From contig OY757907.1 in NCBI GenBank assembly GCA_963585895.1, positions 107,816,512 to 107,880,511 of the forward strand: a DNA stretch of 64,000 nt, in the 5' to 3' direction. Shown in pieces: positions 53,406 to 64,000 of this stretch. A program made the translations under genes and the position numbers. Under the pieces are notes generated by a model. It ran no database searches. It saw only the letters and a list, made by a program, of their open reading frames with translations, and was not told where the DNA came from. This DNA comes from Sepioteuthis lessoniana (Eukaryota; Mollusca; Cephalopoda; Myopsida; Loliginidae). Every line of letters begins with the position of its first letter. Position 1 is the first letter of the stretch.

Positions 53406-54749
53406 GCTTTATAGATGGTAATATCAACTACTTGTTATCTATACTCTAAGTTCTTCCACCATCCTTTAACTTAATCTAGTTGTAGAAATATTTCATTGAG
53501 ATCACTAGTTATCTACTGATAGGGACTATTAAAGTTTATTCTTTGAGTTATTTAAAGATTTCACTTTCTCAATATCATCTAAAGTATTCTAAGATCTGAT
53601 GCCATCAAAAAAAAAAAAAAAGCATGTCAAGATTCACTGGCAGAAATATTTTCTGGGGATTATGAATGTCTCAGTGACCCACAGGGTTAAGGGACCTGAT
53701 CAACTTGAATGTTAGCCGAGAAATATTATTTACAATCAATATATTGGTTAAAAAAAAGTTTTTTAAAGAGATCTCTCCCAGTTGGTTTGCAAATTTTTTA
53801 AACAGTTTTTTTAAAACAGTTTTTTTTCTGTTTTGCTTTGTCTTATCGAATATGACTTAATCACTAATTTATAAAAAAAAAATGAAAATCAATAACTGAA
53901 TTTCATTTAATTCAGCTCTTTACTTTATTGGATTACGAAAAGCCTTCAGGGGATTTGCATTTTATGACAGAACGATAAAGAAGCCACTGCTACTTCTAGG
54001 ATATAAAGAGGATTCCTATCACGAAAAATGATTTGAAGAAAATAATCTTTATATCTCTTTGCTATGAAACATTTTCTTGTTTATGTGTATATATGTATAT
54101 ATGTTTGTGTACTAAGGTACAAAATAGATTGTGTCTACAATTTTATATATATATATATATATAGTTGTGGTTCATGTACATAAATGCAATGGTGATTTCA
54201 TTCTGCCCCTTATGTTAGACATATACACACACATTAGTTTCTGGTTAAGAACTCAATCCTCACTAGGGATTATAGGGATTGAAAATTACATAGCCTCTTT
54301 CTCACCCAGACATTATTTACTTTGGAGTGTTGGAAAGACAATGTCAGTCTGATTAGACATGCTTTCATGTGTAGACATAAAAAAAAACAAGTTGTTCCAG
54401 ATTACCATTTCATACTTATCTTATAACCACTTGTCAAGGTTGATTACAGGAGCAACAGCTTTTTGCTGCCACCACCTGGGCATCTCAGGTAATTATGGGA
54501 GAATGGTTTGCCCAAATGCTCTCTTATCAATTCTCTTTTCTATCAAACGTTGTTACAGGCATTTCATCAAGATTCCTGGTTTTAGGAATAGGTAGATTCA
54601 TACATTTCCCACAGTAATTTGAATGAAAGAATCATATTTTTTTAGCAGAAATCCGAAAGAAGGCATGAACCTTAATTTGTCCATATCCTGACAAGTTAGA
54701 ATAGTATGTTCAAATTTTGGATATGATATATGTCATATACATTATAAAT
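53406..54749. other. No gene recognised
   Basis: AT-rich. (TA)n at 54144-54163. A weak SINE-B-like fragment near 54575-54640. Confidence 0.45.
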
Positions 54750-55402
54750 TCATTTTGTTTTGTTTTGGTTTTATGGCATATCAACCGTTTTTGGTTATTT
54801 AATTCCAAATCCTTTTATACATAATATATTAAATATATGGTTTCTAAACACATTTTGTTGAAAACATTTTTCAATGAGCCTGAGCTCATTTTTTTAGCAC
54901 ATAGTTTACTAGTTTCACTTAATTCTATCAAATTCTATTTACTTTTAATCATTTGTTTCTACACAGTAAAATATTAGCAAGAATTGTTATGTATCACTGA
55001 CAATTCAATTAGACACCAGTCATTTGTTTATGCACAGTTAAATGATCAAACAGTTCTATTTCAAACAATTCAGTTGAGCACAAGTTCACAGTTTTTTGTT
55101 TACACATGGTTAAATGTAAAAACAGTTCTATTTCAAACAATTCATTTTAGCATTAGTGCACCGTTTAAATGTCAAACTGTTCTATTTGAGCCATCGATAG
55201 GACCCTGTCAGGTGCCACTACTCAGGACCAGAGTGGATCTGGGATCAATGGTAATGAAGGGGTGCTCAGCATTCCCCCAAATTTCTGCATTACAAGAGCC
55301 TCACCATCAAATTGTTTAATGTCATATCCAAGACACTCATTGAGGGAGTCTTACCCCTCTGCAGAGATGCAGTCGGTGTATTCAGCAACTCCAGCCGAGC
55401 GG
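54750..55402 (-). repeat. SINE-C, full length
   Basis: TTTTGGTTTTATGGCATATC tail, minisatellite units, GGTAATGAAGGGGTGCTCAG body, CAGCCGAGCGGGC start. Confidence 0.87.
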
Positions 55403-55429
55403 GCTAAAATTTGAATACAATCTGTTTAT

Positions 55430-55870
55430 CAATGTTATTATCATCATCAAGGCTTGCCAAAAGCACAAATTCCTTTGACTCTCTCTCACCATCTATCCCA
55501 ATTGGTTTTCGCTCTTTGCAAGTCCGTTGGATGGCATCCAGTGATTGCATAGAGCTGATGAATGTAGGTTTTTGCAAGTCAGCCAACAGTGGTGTACACC
55601 TGTGTTAGTATGCATAGGAGACTGTCACTTATGGGTTTGTTCTCACTGTGCCCAGCAGGTCTTACTCATCTTACTTGGATGATCTGTAAGATAGGAAGTA
55701 AGTGGCTATACAGTTTCTGCTTTGTAGAATGCTGCTTCCAGGATATGTTAGAATCAGCATGCTTCATCCTTGTAAAGTTGCCATTGAGCATTAATATTAT
55801 AATTTTGCTTGAATATAGTGTCTGTATTACTGAGTAGAAAAAACATGTTCTTATATCAGACTGTAGTTTG
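55430..55870 (-). pseudogene. Old, diverged RTE LINE C-terminal region
   Basis: The minus strand aligns with the younger RTE copies: LNGNFTRMKHADSN for LDGNYTRMLRAILN, then SWKQHSTKQKLYSHLLPI, AGHSENKPISD, TYIHQLYAITGCHPTDLQ and a final ERVKGIC. Stops and indels throughout. It marks an earlier wave of the same family. Confidence 0.75.
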
Positions 55871-55919
55871 TAAAATTTTTGAAACATTATTTACTACTAC
55901 TTTTCAGTGAGAATGAATA

Positions 55920-56451
55920 GAAGAGTCATTCAATAAATAAGGTGAATTTTGTCTAATGAATTTTTAATTGGAAGCATTATTTACAGTAGCACCTTTTTCA
56001 AGAAAATCAATTGTGATGTCTTCTTTCATGTCCCAGAAGACTATCAGCATGACCTTCTTTACTGACTGGAACTTTTTCTTTGCAAGACAGTCAGTGTGCT
56101 TCCACTTTATTGACTGCCTTTATCACTCAGGCTCATAGTGGCAAAACCATGTTTAGCCCATATGTAAAGACCATTTTTATCAAAACATGCTTTCCTATAT
56201 CCATCACAAATCCTGTAAATTTCACATGGTTTGTACTTTGCGGCCACCAAAACTTGAATTACAAACCTCTGTTTAAACCAGGAGAACTCTTTTTGATATG
56301 CCACATTTTGAATTGCCTAAAAACAAATATTTTTGCGAGAGTAAATAAATTTTGCTATATACAATGTAGACATTACATTTATGGAAAAAATTTTGAAAAA
56401 TTTATTTTGCTTTTTTCAAAAAAAGTGCCCTTATTTATGGAAAGACTCTCA
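55920..56451 (-). mobile_element. Mariner deletion derivative with TIRs (copy 2)
   Basis: Outer ends GAGTCATTCAATAAATAAGG and the reverse of CCTTATTTATGGAAAGACTC are inverted repeats next to TA. The minus strand encodes the HTH N-terminus (CEIYRICDGYRKACFDK, HGFATMSLSDKG) fused to an ITIDFLEKG-like segment, the same junction as at 41253-41768. The 169-codon frame at 56080-56589 on the other strand is antisense to this and not a gene. Confidence 0.78.
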
Positions 56452-57064
56452 TATTTATGCTCATCTTCAAATCAGAAGTGGATATCCTCAGCTATAGTTT
56501 CTCTTGAAACAAGTAAGTTAAGATTTCAGAAATATATGTATATGAATTGCTTTGAAAACATGAGGAATGATTCTTATAGTGACTTATAAAAGATAAATGT
56601 AACGAAAGAATTATTTTTATTTGAACTAATGGAGCTCTCTCATCAAAGTTTCATGATCGATTTGGTCTTTTATTTTTATTTTTTTCTTTAAAGAAAAAAA
56701 GAAAATTTTCTTTTTTTAGCAAATCTATTCACACACCATGTGAACTTTGTGCTTGCAGGCAATAAAACTGCCGTTGCCTTGGCCTGGATGCACCTGGCAA
56801 TCATAATTTTGGTTCTGTTCTTCAAGCCAAAATACACACACGCACAGACACACACATACGCACATATACGCACACATAAACATACACAATATGAGCAATC
56901 AAATGATCAGTAAACTTTGTATATATATATATATATATATTTAATAAATTCATGAAAAAGAAATCATACATATGCAACTATAACATAATTACTCATTTAG
57001 ATATATATTAATACGCATATATAAATAGATACCAAAAAAGAGAAAAAAGTCAGCCACTACAGAC

Positions 57065-57069
<5 letters not shown>
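56452..57069. other. No gene recognised
   Basis: CA/CG-rich patch 56830-56890, (TA)n 56922-56940. Confidence 0.5.

Positions 57070-57094
<25 letters not shown>
57070..57094. repeat. (TA)n microsatellite
   Basis: Short TA run. Confidence 0.9.
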
Positions 57095-57095
<1 letters not shown>

Positions 57096-57309
57096 ACACA
57101 CAGATGCCACATTCATCTTTTTGCAAATATATATAATTTAAAAGAAATTGCAGAATATAAGTCAGTATATCAAAATATTATATATGTGTATGTGTGTGTC
57201 AGTTTTTAACAAAAGAACTTATATGTGTATTCAAACAAGATACATTTGTAGAAATGTATAATGAAAATGAATACATCTAGTATCAATCAGGATTTAAAAA
57301 GAATAAAGT

Positions 57310-57311
<2 letters not shown>

Positions 57312-57365
<54 letters not shown>
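57312..57365. repeat. (TG)n microsatellite
   Basis: ~54 bp uninterrupted TG. Confidence 0.97.
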
Positions 57366-57369
<4 letters not shown>

Positions 57370-57488
57370 CTTATGCATTAGTATGTACCAATGAAATCAT
57401 AAAGATCACAAGATTTTTATAAATATGTAAGTAAAGTCTTATTTACATAATCATTATCATCCTCATCTACAGATATATGTATATATTC

Positions 57489-57492
<4 letters not shown>

Positions 57493-57542
<50 letters not shown>
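57493..57542. repeat. (TA)n microsatellite
   Basis: ~48 bp TA. Confidence 0.95.
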
Positions 57543-57544
<2 letters not shown>

Positions 57545-57660
57545 TTTATTCTTCCAGCTGAGATTTAAATCATACCACTACTATTCATTTAAAAGCAATG
57601 CTTTGGCATTAAATAAACCCCAAACGTTGATATGCCATTGAAGAAAGAAACCAAACCTAA
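57543..57660 (+). repeat. SINE-B 3' half
   Basis: CAGCTGAGATTTAAATCATA, TTTGGCATTAAATAAACCCC, GATATGCCATTGAAG, AAACC end. Confidence 0.75.
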
Positions 57661-57690
57661 TATATATATATATGTGTGTGTGTAGAATCA

Positions 57691-57738
57691 CTCAAAGATC
57701 CTTTCATATATATATCAATATATGAAAGGATCTTTGAG
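57691..57738. repeat. Perfect 21-bp hairpin, 6-nt loop
   Basis: CTCAAAGATCCTTTCATATA (57691-57710) and its reverse complement (57719-57738), extended by one more pair inward. Confidence 0.9.
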
Positions 57739-58085
57739 CAATTTCATCAAAGGTGTTGGCAATACATCCTTCAACTGAAATGGGAATCACATAATCCCTA
57801 TACTGAGCTTCAGTCAAGGGAAAATTTTCCAAGTATACAGTATATGATCAGGAAAATCTGCCCCCATTTTTCTGGTCATCTTGTCCTTGTGATGAATGCT
57901 TATTTACCCAAGAAATTTTTCTGTGCTGAAATTAGTAATGGGAGAAAAAAATCCATCAAAGCATAAGCTCAGGTACAAGGAGTGTTTAAAGTTATATGTA
58001 GGCAAATTCAAAGTTTACACAAAAGATTGGGAAGTTGTAGTCAAGAACTCACTTGATTAGTACTGCATTTTCAATTAATGATTCA
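57715..58085 (+). pseudogene. LINE C-terminal fragment (non-RTE-copy type)
   Basis: Reads RIFEQFHQRCWQYILQLKW, then NFPSIQYMIRKICPHFSGHL, LPKKFFCAEISNGRKKS and a decayed VQGVFKVICR continuation. This pattern (short His/Cys-bearing segment and KKLLYGEL-like block) is typical of the tail after LINE reverse transcriptases. Stops are present after 57966. Confidence 0.65.
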
Positions 58086-58491
58086 AGATTTCAAAGATTA
58101 ATGTCCTCTGTATGTCTCCTTTTAATATTCTCTTGAAAATAATAAGTATAATCCAGACACATGTCATTAGTAGAAAAATGTCTGCAGCTTATGTCCAAAT
58201 TTCTATCTGTTGTTTATTGAAATTAAAGGTCACCTGGGCAAGCATTCTTTGCTTGTAAGCTATCAAAATCATATTCCTACAGGAAAAAAATGGTCTGTAA
58301 TATCTTGGCTGTGGCAGAGGCTGCTATTCTCTTGCAGGCTTAAGTAGCTATTTTTATTGCACCAATCATGGGTGATTGTTGACAAATAGCTTAAAGGGTG
58401 ATTATACTCAAAATCAAGTTGACAGCAATGACAATATATATATATATATATATAATAAAAATAAGTGGAAAGAGGGATAAATCAAACACTT

Positions 58492-58535
<44 letters not shown>

Positions 58536-58685
58536 GAAACCTTTTTCACAAGGAAAATTTATGTTTTTACAGTAATCCTTTTCCTTCCAAATGCTCAAAA
58601 TAATTTACTTGATCAAACATGATAAAGGGGAAATTGTTGATAAAAATCAGCTCATGAAAGACTATTGACCTATTGATGCAACCTC

Positions 58686-58739
<54 letters not shown>

Positions 58740-59161
58740 TTGGGCAGCAGTCCTTCATTCAAGCATATTTGATTAAATAATAAGGACACATTTTGTCTTT
58801 ATAATTTTATTAAGATCCTTTCAAGTTTCCTGACAAGTGTTTTGGTTTTAGGTTGGAGTTGGTTGATGAATTTACCAAAATTGCCCCAAGCATTTTTGGA
58901 CCTTTTATTGGCCATGATCAGGGGTTTTTTGCATGAGTAAAGACTGTTTTTTAATAAAATTTTTAGCTTTTTATAACATTATAAAATTACATAAACACAC
59001 AGTTGGATTAAACTGAGATGTTGATGACATCAAACAAATTTAATATATATACTAGTATGTGTTTTGCTATATTTATAAATAATGAGTGCTCAGTTTTGGT
59101 GATAGAATATATATAGACCACAATTTGAATAGCATAGATATAGAGTCAATGATTGCAAATT

Positions 59162-59202
<41 letters not shown>

Positions 59203-59242
59203 TACTCATTTACATATGCAACTGCACATGTGATCATAAATA
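58086..59242. other. AT-rich with (TA)n/(TG)n and a weak hammerhead-like segment
   Basis: (TA)n at 58434-58455, 58495-58532, 58685-58710 followed by (TG)n 58710-58738, and 59167-59198. The minus strand at 58845-58935 resembles the Penelope-like foldback family (CTGATCATGGCC..GGTC). No gene recognised. Confidence 0.6.
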
Positions 59243-60334
59243 CTGTCTGAAGTTATTAAGCAAATTAAATAAACTTCACTAACTCAGAATTGGTTTCAAA
59301 AATTTTTGTCAAATTTTGAACAATTTCTTTAGATATCAAAACAAGGCCTGTGTTGAAGTTTTTGGTGGCATTCATATGTTTTATTGAAGTTATTTGATGT
59401 ATTCTAAAAAATTGACATCTGAAGTTATTTGGCAAAACTTTATAATCACATTTTATTTCAATAAAAATGATAATAAAATCATCAAAAATTGATCCACACT
59501 TATAAAAAAAACAAATAAAAAACACATGATAAATCTTTGAATCCTTTATATTTTAATATGGTGACCCTTCTTCTCAATAACACTGTGTAGTTTAATTTTA
59601 ACTCTTAAAGGCCTTTAAATCTCTATTGGATAAAATCGATCCTTTTGCCCATCCATCAGGTACTTCAAATGTCACTTGAGATTTGTCTGTGAAAATTACT
59701 ATAGAAAAGTCAATTTTCATGTTTTTCTTTGCCCTATGTTAAGGCTTTAAAATATTTGAATTAGTAAGAGGAAGTAGCTTTGGAGATTTTTACTGATCCC
59801 AAAGTATTCTATATCTTTTGTTCTTCTTGATTCCTTTCAAACCTTTTCAGAGATCTAAGCGCTGGCCAAAAGTGATTGTTTCATTATAACTGGCTTTAGT
59901 TTACATTCATCATGAGAAAGCAATTTCTTAACTTAGTTACATTTTAAATAGCCTTCTTTATCGTTTGATGATCTCTACAAAGCTTTTTTGTCACATAAGT
60001 GGAAATTCCTTCATTCAGTAACTTTGTTATTTTCTGTTTATCTGCTGTTATTACATTCTTCACTTCATTTGGCTTCAATGTATATTATGGACAAAAAGGA
60101 AAAAATAGTTTTTATTAGATTTCTGTGGTCTTAACCTAATATTAGCTTAATTTGCATCAGTCATTCCATTTTCCTAAATTCCAAATATCTCAAAAACTAA
60201 CCATTAAAAATGGCTGAAAATTTAATCAAATATTCTACTAAGGGGGAAATAGACAAGTTTAAATTTGACAAATATTGGTTCAGAACATTTTGAATTATTG
60301 AAGTTTATTTGATTATCATAGCAACTTCAGACAG

Positions 60335-60337
<3 letters not shown>
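59243..60337 (-). mobile_element. Tc1-like transposon, complete ends, dead transposase
   Basis: Both ends carry CTGTCTGAAGTT and an AAATAAACTTCA block (left 59246-59282, right 60300-60336), giving ~36-bp imperfect TIRs. The ~1.1-kb length suits a Tc1-type element. The minus strand holds fragments of a Tc1 transposase, best seen as VIFTDKSQVTFEVPDGWAKG (first catalytic Asp region, usual SDE or TDES). Multiple stops and frameshifts. An internal TCTGAAGTTATTTGGCAAA at 59418 resembles the TIR, perhaps an internal transposase-binding repeat. Confidence 0.72.

Positions 60338-60401
<64 letters not shown>
60338..60401. repeat. (TA)n microsatellite
   Basis: ~62 bp TA directly at the Tc1-like end. 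Confidence 0.97.
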
Positions 60402-60403
<2 letters not shown>

Positions 60404-61079
60404 TGGTAAATATGTACTGATACACATACATATATATATCTATATACTATACTTTATATTTTCTAACTTACCACAATGCTTACATTAATTTGTCTAATTT
60501 TCTATGAATTCCTCACTTCAAACAATCTCTGTCATTACATATTTTTTCAATACAATATGTTTTTTTTCTAATCTTTCTTTCAAGCGTCACATGATAAGTG
60601 TGAGGCTGAAAGGTGAAGAAGGTGACATGCTGTGTTGTACCCACCCACCTCACTGAACATTTCATTCTGCACTGCAAAATAGGTGCCATCTCCCTATTGA
60701 TTTTCATTGACAAGAGACATTTGTTATTGAAAGACATTTCTTCTTCATTTTCCCTTTTTTTTTTCTTTTTTTGTTTCCTGCATTTCATTTCCTAATCCTT
60801 TTTTTTTTAATTCTTCCTACTCTAAATCTCATCAAATTTTATTATGTTTCTCATTAGTTATTCATTTTCTTTTAATGTTAAAACTTTATTGTCCTTGATT
60901 GGCGCCCACACATTTCAATTAATTTTTCATTAAATGAATTATTACTTTGTAGAAAATTGTTTTAGAGATTAACAACTCTGAAGATTTTTCTTTTATTAAT
61001 CCTAACTAATTAAACTGATGAGAAATAATTTTAATAAATTTTTATTAATTGGTATAAATGATAACCTCTCTAAAATTTA
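60402..61079. other. AT-rich stretch, no gene recognised
   Basis: No known repeat or frame. Confidence 0.5.
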
Positions 61080-62100
61080 GCAAAACACTTTCTTTCATAA
61101 CTCTTTTACTTTTTTTTATTTTGAAAACAGAAATATCTATAAGCACTGCTTTAAAATAATAAACATTTTTTCTAAACATTAACTTTTATTTGTTTATAAG
61201 AATAATATAATTGTTTTTTTGTTGTTTTTTTTAAATTAATCATTTTATTAAAACATCATTAGTTTATAACAAAGAAAATAATTGTTCATGAATCTTTACT
61301 TATTTCAAAATGAGGGATTCTTAAAGCGTGAAGCTATTGCAAAAACAGCAAAAGAAAATAGTTCAGAAAAATGATAGGATTTTTTTTATTTCATTTTACT
61401 TTTTATTCTAAAAGTAGAAATATTTATAACCACTGCATTAAAATAATAAACATTTTTTTAAAATTTTGAACTTTTATTTGTCAATTTGAATAATGAGATT
61501 ATTTTTAAATAACTCTTAAGCTTGGCCAGCAAGATGTAGAATATGCCAACTATATCCTCTGAAGAGAAATAAGACCCCTCCCATCAACCAAAGGAGTATC
61601 CGTGTTCTGACACTAATCTGCATCTTAAGGTGCGGCTCCAATTCTGGAAATTTGGGGAGTTTGGAGTACTCCTTTATAGATATTATTCCCAGATCCACTC
61701 TGACTCAAAGTGGTATTACCTGATAGAGTCCCATCTCTGGGTGAAATATAGTTGTTGAAAAATTATTTGTATTTGACATGACTGTGTACAAAAAAAGTTT
61801 CTTAAGAAACAACTCCACAAAAATGTAAATATGAACATAAAATAAATGTGATTCCTTAACTTCTAGGCAGAAAATAACTCAAGATGAGTTGACATGCCAT
61901 TAAAACCAATCACTTACTCACCTAACCTCAAGGAATAATAGAATCCTAGATGAGTTGACCTGCTGTTAAAATCAATTTATCAAAACTGTTCCTGAGTTTT
62001 TCCTTATTTTGAAATAAGGAATTATAGATACATGAAGCCTTTGCAAAAAAAAAATGAGAGAAATAGTTTTTATAAAAATGATAAAGATATTTTTACTCAA
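61080..62100. repeat. ~287-bp direct duplication, split by SINE-C
   Basis: TTAAAATAATAAACATTTTT with matching flanks occurs at 61151 and 61438. The ATTTCAAAATGAGGGATTC..TTGCAAAAA block at ~61300 recurs at ~62005 after the SINE-C/tail F insertion. Confidence 0.6.
61520..61975 (+). repeat. SINE-C 5' part followed by tail F copies
   Basis: GCTTGGCCAGCAAGATGTAGA, TCTCTGGGTGAAATATAG, then two tail F units (TGATTCCTTAACTTCTAGGC; GATGAGTTGACATGCC; GATGAGTTGACCTGCTG). Confidence 0.65.
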
Positions 62101-62379
62101 TTTTAAGTCTTAAAGGGCTTTAAATTTAATGTATATTCCTGGCCTTAGATATTGTGTCAATAATGAAAATAGACTGTTTTAAACATTCATTTAAAAAACT
62201 ATTTATGATACTGAGATTAATGATACAAAGTTTGGCTAAAAAAAAGTTTATTATCAAGGTTTCCAGCAGCATCAGGTGTTCAATTGATAGCTGATGTGCC
62301 AAAAATACAGATGCTTTGACATTGGCTGCCACACCAACTATTTACCAGTTTTAAAATATATTTCTCTGTAAATGAATTT

Positions 62380-62545
62380 GGGAAACACATGAATCCATCT
62401 GTTCTCTCTCCAGCTATAAGTAACTAGTAGGGCTGATTGAGTTCTTTGGCTTTGGTCAGGCAACCAGTCTAGTAGAAGGAAAGCTCTGATATCAAGCCAA
62501 CTTAAAAAAACTCTGCTGAAAACAGATCTTTTGTTACATATAGCC
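62380..62545 (+). repeat. SINE-A 3' half, diverged
   Basis: GGGAAACACATGAATCCATC, CTCCAGCTATAAGTAACTAG, CAACCAGTCTAGTAGAAGG. Confidence 0.7.
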
Positions 62546-62864
62546 ATGGAAGAGGAATTAGGGAAATACATTCTGATTTATACCATTGGAAAGTATGAAT
62601 TTTTCAGAATCTGTATATAAGAATCTAGCGAAGAAATGATTTTAAAAAATAAATTCCCAATCCATTATGGTGAAAGATTGTGAGGAGCATAAATAATTAG
62701 GCAGTCAGTAACACTATATGAATGGGTTGTTTTATTTTTTCCGCCATTTTATATAAGGTTATTTTTGTGTGTTCATATTTGTATCTTTATAAGCATGTAA
62801 ATCTACAACGACTTTTCTAGATGGTGGCAAAAGGATGTAAGGTGAGTTCAAAATGTATCAGGAT
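62546..62864. other. No gene recognised
   Basis: AT-rich. Confidence 0.5.
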
Positions 62865-63090
62865 GTCTTCATGGCATCGTGGCTAATGTAGTATGGGATT
62901 GTGGGATCATAATAAGTGAGTTTCAAACTCCATTGCATTCATTTTCAGACTAATACCAAAGGTATAAACCTCCTTATCTCCTCCAGCTATGACTTAAACA
63001 GTACTACTAGTGTTCTTCTACACAGATGGCTTTGGTATTAAATAACCCGCAAAACTTGATATGGCATAAAACAAAGAAATCAAACCTGAA
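62865..63090 (+). repeat. SINE-B, diverged
   Basis: ATGTCTTCATGGCATCGTGG head, TTTCAAACTCCATTGCATTC, CTTTGGTATTAAATAACCCG tail. Confidence 0.8.
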
Positions 63091-63094
63091 TCTC

Positions 63095-63520
63095 CGTTAT
63101 ACTAAGACAGAAATTAATAATAAATGAAATTAATGTACTTCAAAATGAGCCTCTTGGTATTCTACACACTTATTCCAGTGAGTTTACAATTGGTTGAAGC
63201 ACCATTGAAATTCCTCATTTAATATGGTCTAAAACATCACCTTTCTTTTTATTTTAATATCCTTCATATCCTTAAATCTTAGCATTGACATAAATTTCCA
63301 GTTTAGGACACAAGAAAAGGTTACCTGGAACTATGTCTAATGAGTATGGATGGTGCTGCACTTGCACAATCTTGTGTTTCACATAACACATTTCATTCAA
63401 AAACTATCATAGCTGACTTGATATTTTTTCATAAAATTGTCATAGACACATCTAGACATAACCACTTTATAATGTAAGTTGTAAAAATCTTCATTTAAAT
63501 TTTAAACTTCAGCTTTGGTA
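63095..63520 (-). pseudogene. Mariner transposase C-terminal remnant
   Basis: The minus strand reads HHPYSLDIVPGNLFLCPKLE (third Asp region), FKDMKDIKIKRKV, EEFQWCFNQL, and HWNKCVEYQEAHFE, matching the usual mariner C-terminus. Further upstream homology is weak. Stops present. Confidence 0.7.
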
Positions 63521-64000
63521 CTTTTTGATTGATAAACATGCTCCTACTTTTCCAGATGGTGACAAAATTTTATATTTGGAATTAAGTGTTAATCCTTCCA
63601 GTTATATTAGCAAGAAGTTAATCCTCATTGTATTTTGTCCTCAATCCGCTGACCATATGCTGGTTGTCAGATTAGAGATTAGCATCTGTTTCATCTTTCA
63701 TTCATCCTGAGTAATCACTGTCCATAGTGACCTCTTAATCACTAACATTTATAGGGTTTTAACGAATAGAACTTTGGTATGAAAACCTGATCAAAGGGAG
63801 TACAAATGACCTGTTTGGCACCCACAACCCAGCAGGCACATACATCATAAGAAAATAATTTTTTGAACTAATACCTAATATTAATGTGGGTGCTTTTGGC
63901 ATAATGGTTATCGTTGGGTATCAACCACCTTTTTCCACACAATAAACTAGTCAATCTGCCATATATAGCAGTAGCTACTAATACCAGAGCAGACTAGAAG
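63521..64000. other. No gene recognised; SINE-A-like head near the window end
   Basis: GTGCTTTTGGCATAATGGTT near 63888-63907 resembles a tRNA-like SINE head, then diverges. Confidence 0.4.

Noticed and set aside
56080..56589. 169-codon plus-strand open frame
   Set aside because: It is antisense to a recognisable mariner-derived sequence on the minus strand and runs past the element end.

Overview
This 64-kb window is AT-rich, repeat-saturated DNA from an animal genome. I infer a mollusc, most likely a cephalopod, with moderate confidence. The grounds are the very dense (TA)n, (TG)n and (TAA)n microsatellites, several tRNA-derived SINE families, RTE-type LINEs ending in (GAT)n or (TAA)n, Penelope-like elements, and mariner/Tc1 fossils. 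I find no bacterial-style operon, no CRISPR array, no rRNA, no convincing free-standing tRNA gene and no confidently recognisable host protein-coding gene. One 296-bp minus-strand segment (16820-17115) has the properties of an internal exon, but I do not recognise its product.

Layout. 0-2.1 kb: decayed Ty3/gypsy-type pol (RNase H and integrase). 2.15-5.6 kb: a tandem GC-richer repeat, a pogo-like MITE, SINE-A, an RTE LINE 3' end, (TAA)n and SINE-D. 6-10.6 kb: nested SINEs. 10.8-12.9 kb: a Penelope-like cluster with a GIY-YIG nuclease remnant and two minus-strand hammerhead ribozyme motifs, then a long foldback and an RTE fragment between inverted repeats. 13-18 kb: SINE-C, SINE-A, a second LINE RT fossil, a foldback and the candidate exon. 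19-26 kb: a CORE-like SINE, an LTR, a threefold SINE-E array, a mariner MITE and nested SINEs. 26-31 kb: a mariner 3' half, a near-perfect palindrome and the best-preserved RTE copy. 33-40 kb: SINEs, an inverted hammerhead pair and a second RTE copy. 40-48 kb: a mariner deletion derivative, SINEs and a polypyrimidine tract. 48-53.4 kb: a mosaic of mariner remnants broken by two solo LTRs and SINEs, a well-formed hammerhead, and an inverted SINE-B pair. 54-64 kb: SINE-C, an old RTE, the second copy of the mariner deletion derivative, a LINE fragment, a Tc1-like element, a mariner remnant and AT-rich DNA.

Family labels used below are local to this report. SINE-A (~290 bp), SINE-B (~240 bp), SINE-D (~255 bp) and SINE-E (~125 bp) have tRNA-like box A/B heads. 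SINE-C (~390-650 bp) has no clear tRNA head and contains an internal minisatellite. SINE-B, SINE-C and a third tail (F) share a ~40-bp 3' end with a small hairpin, suggesting one LINE machinery mobilised all three. Several SINE-B copies have perfect 12-17-bp target-site duplications and are the youngest insertions, followed by SINE-A. Most autonomous elements are dead.

The most interesting content is the set of hammerhead self-cleaving ribozyme motifs at 51679-51724 (+), 11141-11186 (-) and 10844-10905 (-), with a decayed inverted pair at 35490-35692. One sits directly downstream of a Penelope-like GIY-YIG nuclease remnant. All functional statements are read from sequence by eye and have not been tested by search or folding software.
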